Positions 4,963-7,013 of a DNA stretch of 7,013 nt are shown piece after piece (position 1 is the first letter of the stretch; every line of letters begins with the position of its first letter). Position numbers and translations under genes: made by a program. The notes below the pieces were generated by a model, which saw only the letters and a list, made by a program, of their open reading frames with translations, searched no databases and was not told where the DNA came from. This DNA is from Pseudomonadota bacterium (lineage in GTDB: Bacteria; Pseudomonadota; Alphaproteobacteria; Acetobacterales; Acetobacteraceae): positions 1 to 7,013 of the forward strand of contig JAKBCD010000090.1 of assembly GCA_021808205.1 (NCBI GenBank), written 5' to 3'.

Positions 4963-6294
4963 ATGACCGATATTCTGATGCCCGCCCTCTCCCCCACCAT
5001 GACCGAGGGCACGCTCGCCAAATGGCTTAAAAAAGTGGGCGATGAGGTGAAATCGGGCGATGTGATCGCCGAAATTGAGACCGACAAGGCAACCATGGAA
5101 GTGGAAGCCGTGGACGAGGGCACCCTGACCGCGATTCTGGTGCCGGAAGGCACCGAGGGCGTGGCGGTGAACGCCGTGATCGCCAAGCTGAATGGCGGCG
5201 CCGAGGCCGCGCAGCCAGCCCCGGCCCCAGCACCCAAGGCCGAGGCGCCGGCACCCAAGGCGGAAGCACCAAAACACCACGCCCCCGCACCAGCGCTGCT
5301 GGAGAAAGACTGGGGCAAAACCAAAACCATGACCGTGCGCGAGGCTCTGCGCGAGGCCATGGTGGTTGAGATGCGCGCCGATAAGGACGTGTTCCTGATG
5401 GGTGAGGAAGTGGCGCAGTATCAGGGCGCTTATAAAATCAGCCAGGGCATGTTGGACGAGTTCGGCCCCCGCCGCGTGATCGACACGCCGATCACCGAGC
5501 ATGGCTTCACTGGCATGGCCGTGGGTGCGGCGATGAACGGGCTGAAGCCGATCCTGGAGTTCATGACTTTCAATTTCGCCATGCAGGCGATGGACCAGAT
5601 CATCAACTCGGCCGCCAAGACGCTGTACATGTCTGGCGGGCAGATGGGGGCTTCCATCGTGTTCCGCGGCCCCAATGGTGCCGCGGCGCGCGTCGCGGCC
5701 CAGCATTCGCAATGCTTCGCCTCCTGGTACGCGCATTGCCCGGGGTTGAAAGTGGTGGCCCCGTGGTCCGCCGCCGACGCCAAGGGCCTGCTGCGCGCCG
5801 CCATCCGCGACCCAAACCCGGTGATCTTCCTGGAAAACGAGATCCTGTACGGCCACAGCTTCGAGGTGCCGGAAGACGAGGATTTCATCCTGCCGCTGGG
5901 CAAGGCCAAGGTGGAACGCGCAGGCTCGGATGTGACCATCATCACCTTCTCGATCATGGTGGATACAGCGCTGAAGGCCGCCGAGGCGCTGGCCGAGCAG
6001 GGCATCTCCGCCGAGGTGATCAATCTGCGCACCATCCGCCCGCTGGATATCGAGACCATCGCGGCCTCGGTGAAAAAAACCAGCCGCGTGGTGAGCCTGG
6101 AGGAGGGCTGGCCGTTCGCCGGTATCGGCTCAGAGATCATCACCACCGTGGTGGAGCATTGCTTCGACTGGCTGGATGCCCCGCCAGTGCGCGTGGCCGG
6201 TGTGGATGTGCCCATGCCCTACGCCGCCAACCTCGAAAAACTGGCGCTGCCCCAGCCCGGCTGGGTGGTGGATGCCGTGAAGAAACTGTTCTGA
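4963..6294 (+). CDS. pdhB: Pyruvate dehydrogenase E1 component, beta subunit, with N-terminal lipoyl domain
   Basis: A 443-residue fusion of a lipoyl domain and the E1 beta subunit, a form known from alphaproteobacteria such as Zymomonas and Sinorhizobium. Residues 1-78 are the lipoyl domain with the acceptor lysine K42 in E-T-D-K-A-T. Residues 79-115 are a flexible Ala/Pro/Lys linker with A-P-K-A-E repeats. From M123-T-V-R-E-A-L the E1 beta domain runs to the end, with [21 protein letters not shown] and [12 protein letters not shown] follows and contains a conserved active-site-region histidine, and the C-terminal transketolase-type domain contains N-L-R-T-I-R-P-L-D. It starts 5 bp after pdhA; GGAGGG at 4948-4953, inside the pdhA end, is its ribosome binding site. 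The lipoyl domain could accept the acetyl group directly at E1, adding to the E2 lipoyl domain next door. No defects are seen. Confidence 0.95.
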   Translation: MTDILMPALSPTMTEGTLAKWLKKVGDEVKSGDVIAEIETDKATMEVEAVDEGTLTAILVPEGTEGVAVNAVIAKLNGGAEAAQPAPAPAPKAEAPAPKAEAPKHHAPAPALLEKDWGKTKTMTVREALREAMVVEMRADKDVFLMGEEVAQYQGAYKISQGMLDEFGPRRVIDTPITEHGFTGMAVGAAMNGLKPILEFMTFNFAMQAMDQIINSAAKTLYMSGGQMGASIVFRGPNGAAARVAAQHSQCFASWYAHCPGLKVVAPWSAADAKGLLRAAIRDPNPVIFLENEILYGHSFEVPEDEDFILPLGKAKVERAGSDVTIITFSIMVDTALKAAEALAEQGISAEVINLRTIRPLDIETIAASVKKTSRVVSLEEGWPFAGIGSEIITTVVEHCFDWLDAPPVRVAGVDVPMPYAANLEKLALPQPGWVVDAVKKLF

Positions 6295-6312
6295 TCCGGG
6301 AGGCGTTCCAAC

Positions 6313-7013
6313 ATGGCCATTAATATCCTGATGCCCGCGCTCTCGCCGACCATGACCGAGGGCAAGCTTGCCAAATGGGTGAAGAAGGAAGGCGATGAGA
6401 TTAAATCCGGCGATGTGATCGCCGAGATTGAGACCGACAAGGCGACCATGGAAGTGGAAGCCGTTGATGAAGGGTTCCTCGCCAAAATTCTGGTGCCGGA
6501 AGGCACCGATGGCGTGGCGGTGAACGAAGTGATTGGCGTGATTACCGCCGCCAAGGGCGAGGCGGTGGATGCCCCCGCCTCTGCGCCCGCGCCCGCCGCA
6601 AAGGTGGAAGCACCGAAGGAGGCACCAAAAGCCCCTACCCCTGCCGCCGCTGCCCCAGTTGAACATGGCGAGCGCATCTTTGCCTCACCTCTGGCAAAAC
6701 GCATTGCCAAGCAGAGCGGCATTGATCTGGCATCTGTGAAGGGTTCCGGCCCGAACGGGCGGATTGTGCGCGCGGATGTGGAAGGCCAACCCGCCCACGC
6801 CCCTGCCACCGCACCCGTGCCAAAGGTCGAGGCAGCGCCAACGCCCGCAGCCACCCCGCAGGCGGCGGCACCCGCGCCCGCCATTACCGTGCCGCACACC
6901 AAGGTGCCGAACACCAACATGCGCAAGGTTATTTCCCGGCGGCTTGGCGAACAGCAGCTGGTGCCGCATTTCTTTCTCACCGCGCATGTGGAGATCGACA
7001 AGCTGATGGCCCT
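6313..7013 (+). CDS. pdhC: Dihydrolipoamide acetyltransferase (E2) of pyruvate dehydrogenase, N-terminal part
   Basis: Partial: 233 full codons are visible and the frame is open at the right edge. E2 is the core of the complex; it moves the acetyl group from E1 through lipoyl-lysine to CoA. Seen in order are a lipoyl domain (1-78, acceptor K43 in E-T-D-K-A-T), an Ala/Pro linker (about 80-120), and the peripheral-subunit-binding domain (about 122-156). The last contains [17 protein letters not shown] and D-V-E, and it binds E1 or E3. A second Ala/Pro linker (157-190) leads to the start of the catalytic acetyltransferase domain ([15 protein letters not shown]). The catalytic H-x-x-x-D-G lies beyond the window. 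GGGAGG sits 9 bases before the ATG, and pdhB ends 18 bp upstream. The single lipoyl domain is usual in alphaproteobacteria. It closely resembles the PdhB lipoyl domain. Confidence 0.95.
   Translation, partial: MAINILMPALSPTMTEGKLAKWVKKEGDEIKSGDVIAEIETDKATMEVEAVDEGFLAKILVPEGTDGVAVNEVIGVITAAKGEAVDAPASAPAPAAKVEAPKEAPKAPTPAAAAPVEHGERIFASPLAKRIAKQSGIDLASVKGSGPNGRIVRADVEGQPAHAPATAPVPKVEAAPTPAATPQAAAPAPAITVPHTKVPNTNMRKVISRRLGEQQLVPHFFLTAHVEIDKLMA

Noticed and set aside
5712..6323. A 203-codon open frame overlapping pdhB in another plus-strand frame.
   Set aside because: pdhB is fully conserved across this stretch; the alternative product is Arg/Gly-rich out-of-frame translation.

Overview
The window is GC-rich with one visibly AT-rich patch (about 3250-3370). 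It looks like a piece of alphaproteobacterial chromosome. The reasons are the fused lipoyl-E1beta form of PdhB, the ftsB-pdhA-pdhB-pdhC order, the petA-petB-petC order, and a HemF ending right after its conserved PP-x-V-K-W-P. A Rhodospirillales/Acetobacteraceae-like host is my guess at a finer level, but nothing here proves it.

Left part, minus strand (1-1700): a bc1-type operon read right to left, petA (Rieske subunit), petB (cytochrome b), and the first codons of petC (cytochrome c1), which is cut by the window edge. Gene order, spacing, ribosome binding sites, twin-arginine signal and overall fold are conserved and the frames are open, but the redox chemistry appears to be gone. The Rieske protein has lost three of its four [2Fe-2S] ligands. 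Cytochrome b has lost the fourth heme-ligand histidine, the Qo-site PEWY motif (now WPWY) and the PWGQ-like motif (now NGGA). This is the most unusual thing in the window: either a repurposed bc1-like membrane complex or an operon decaying with its frames still open.

Middle, 1806-3152: hemF (aerobic coproporphyrinogen III oxidase) is divergent from petA. It faces a convergent gene for a small secreted protein rich in Gly/His/Trp and then Pro/Tyr, of unknown function. Upstream of that secreted-protein gene is an AT-rich intergenic stretch with a perfect 25-bp tandem duplication.

Right part, plus strand (3386-7013): ftsB (divisome protein, TTG start), then a 234-bp gap with two inverted repeats, then the pyruvate dehydrogenase operon pdhA-pdhB-pdhC. 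pdhC is cut by the right edge. PdhA and PdhB form E1 and PdhC is E2; PdhB and PdhC both start with nearly the same lipoyl domain. This part is ordinary central metabolism apart from a GEG in place of GDG in the thiamine-diphosphate motif of PdhA.
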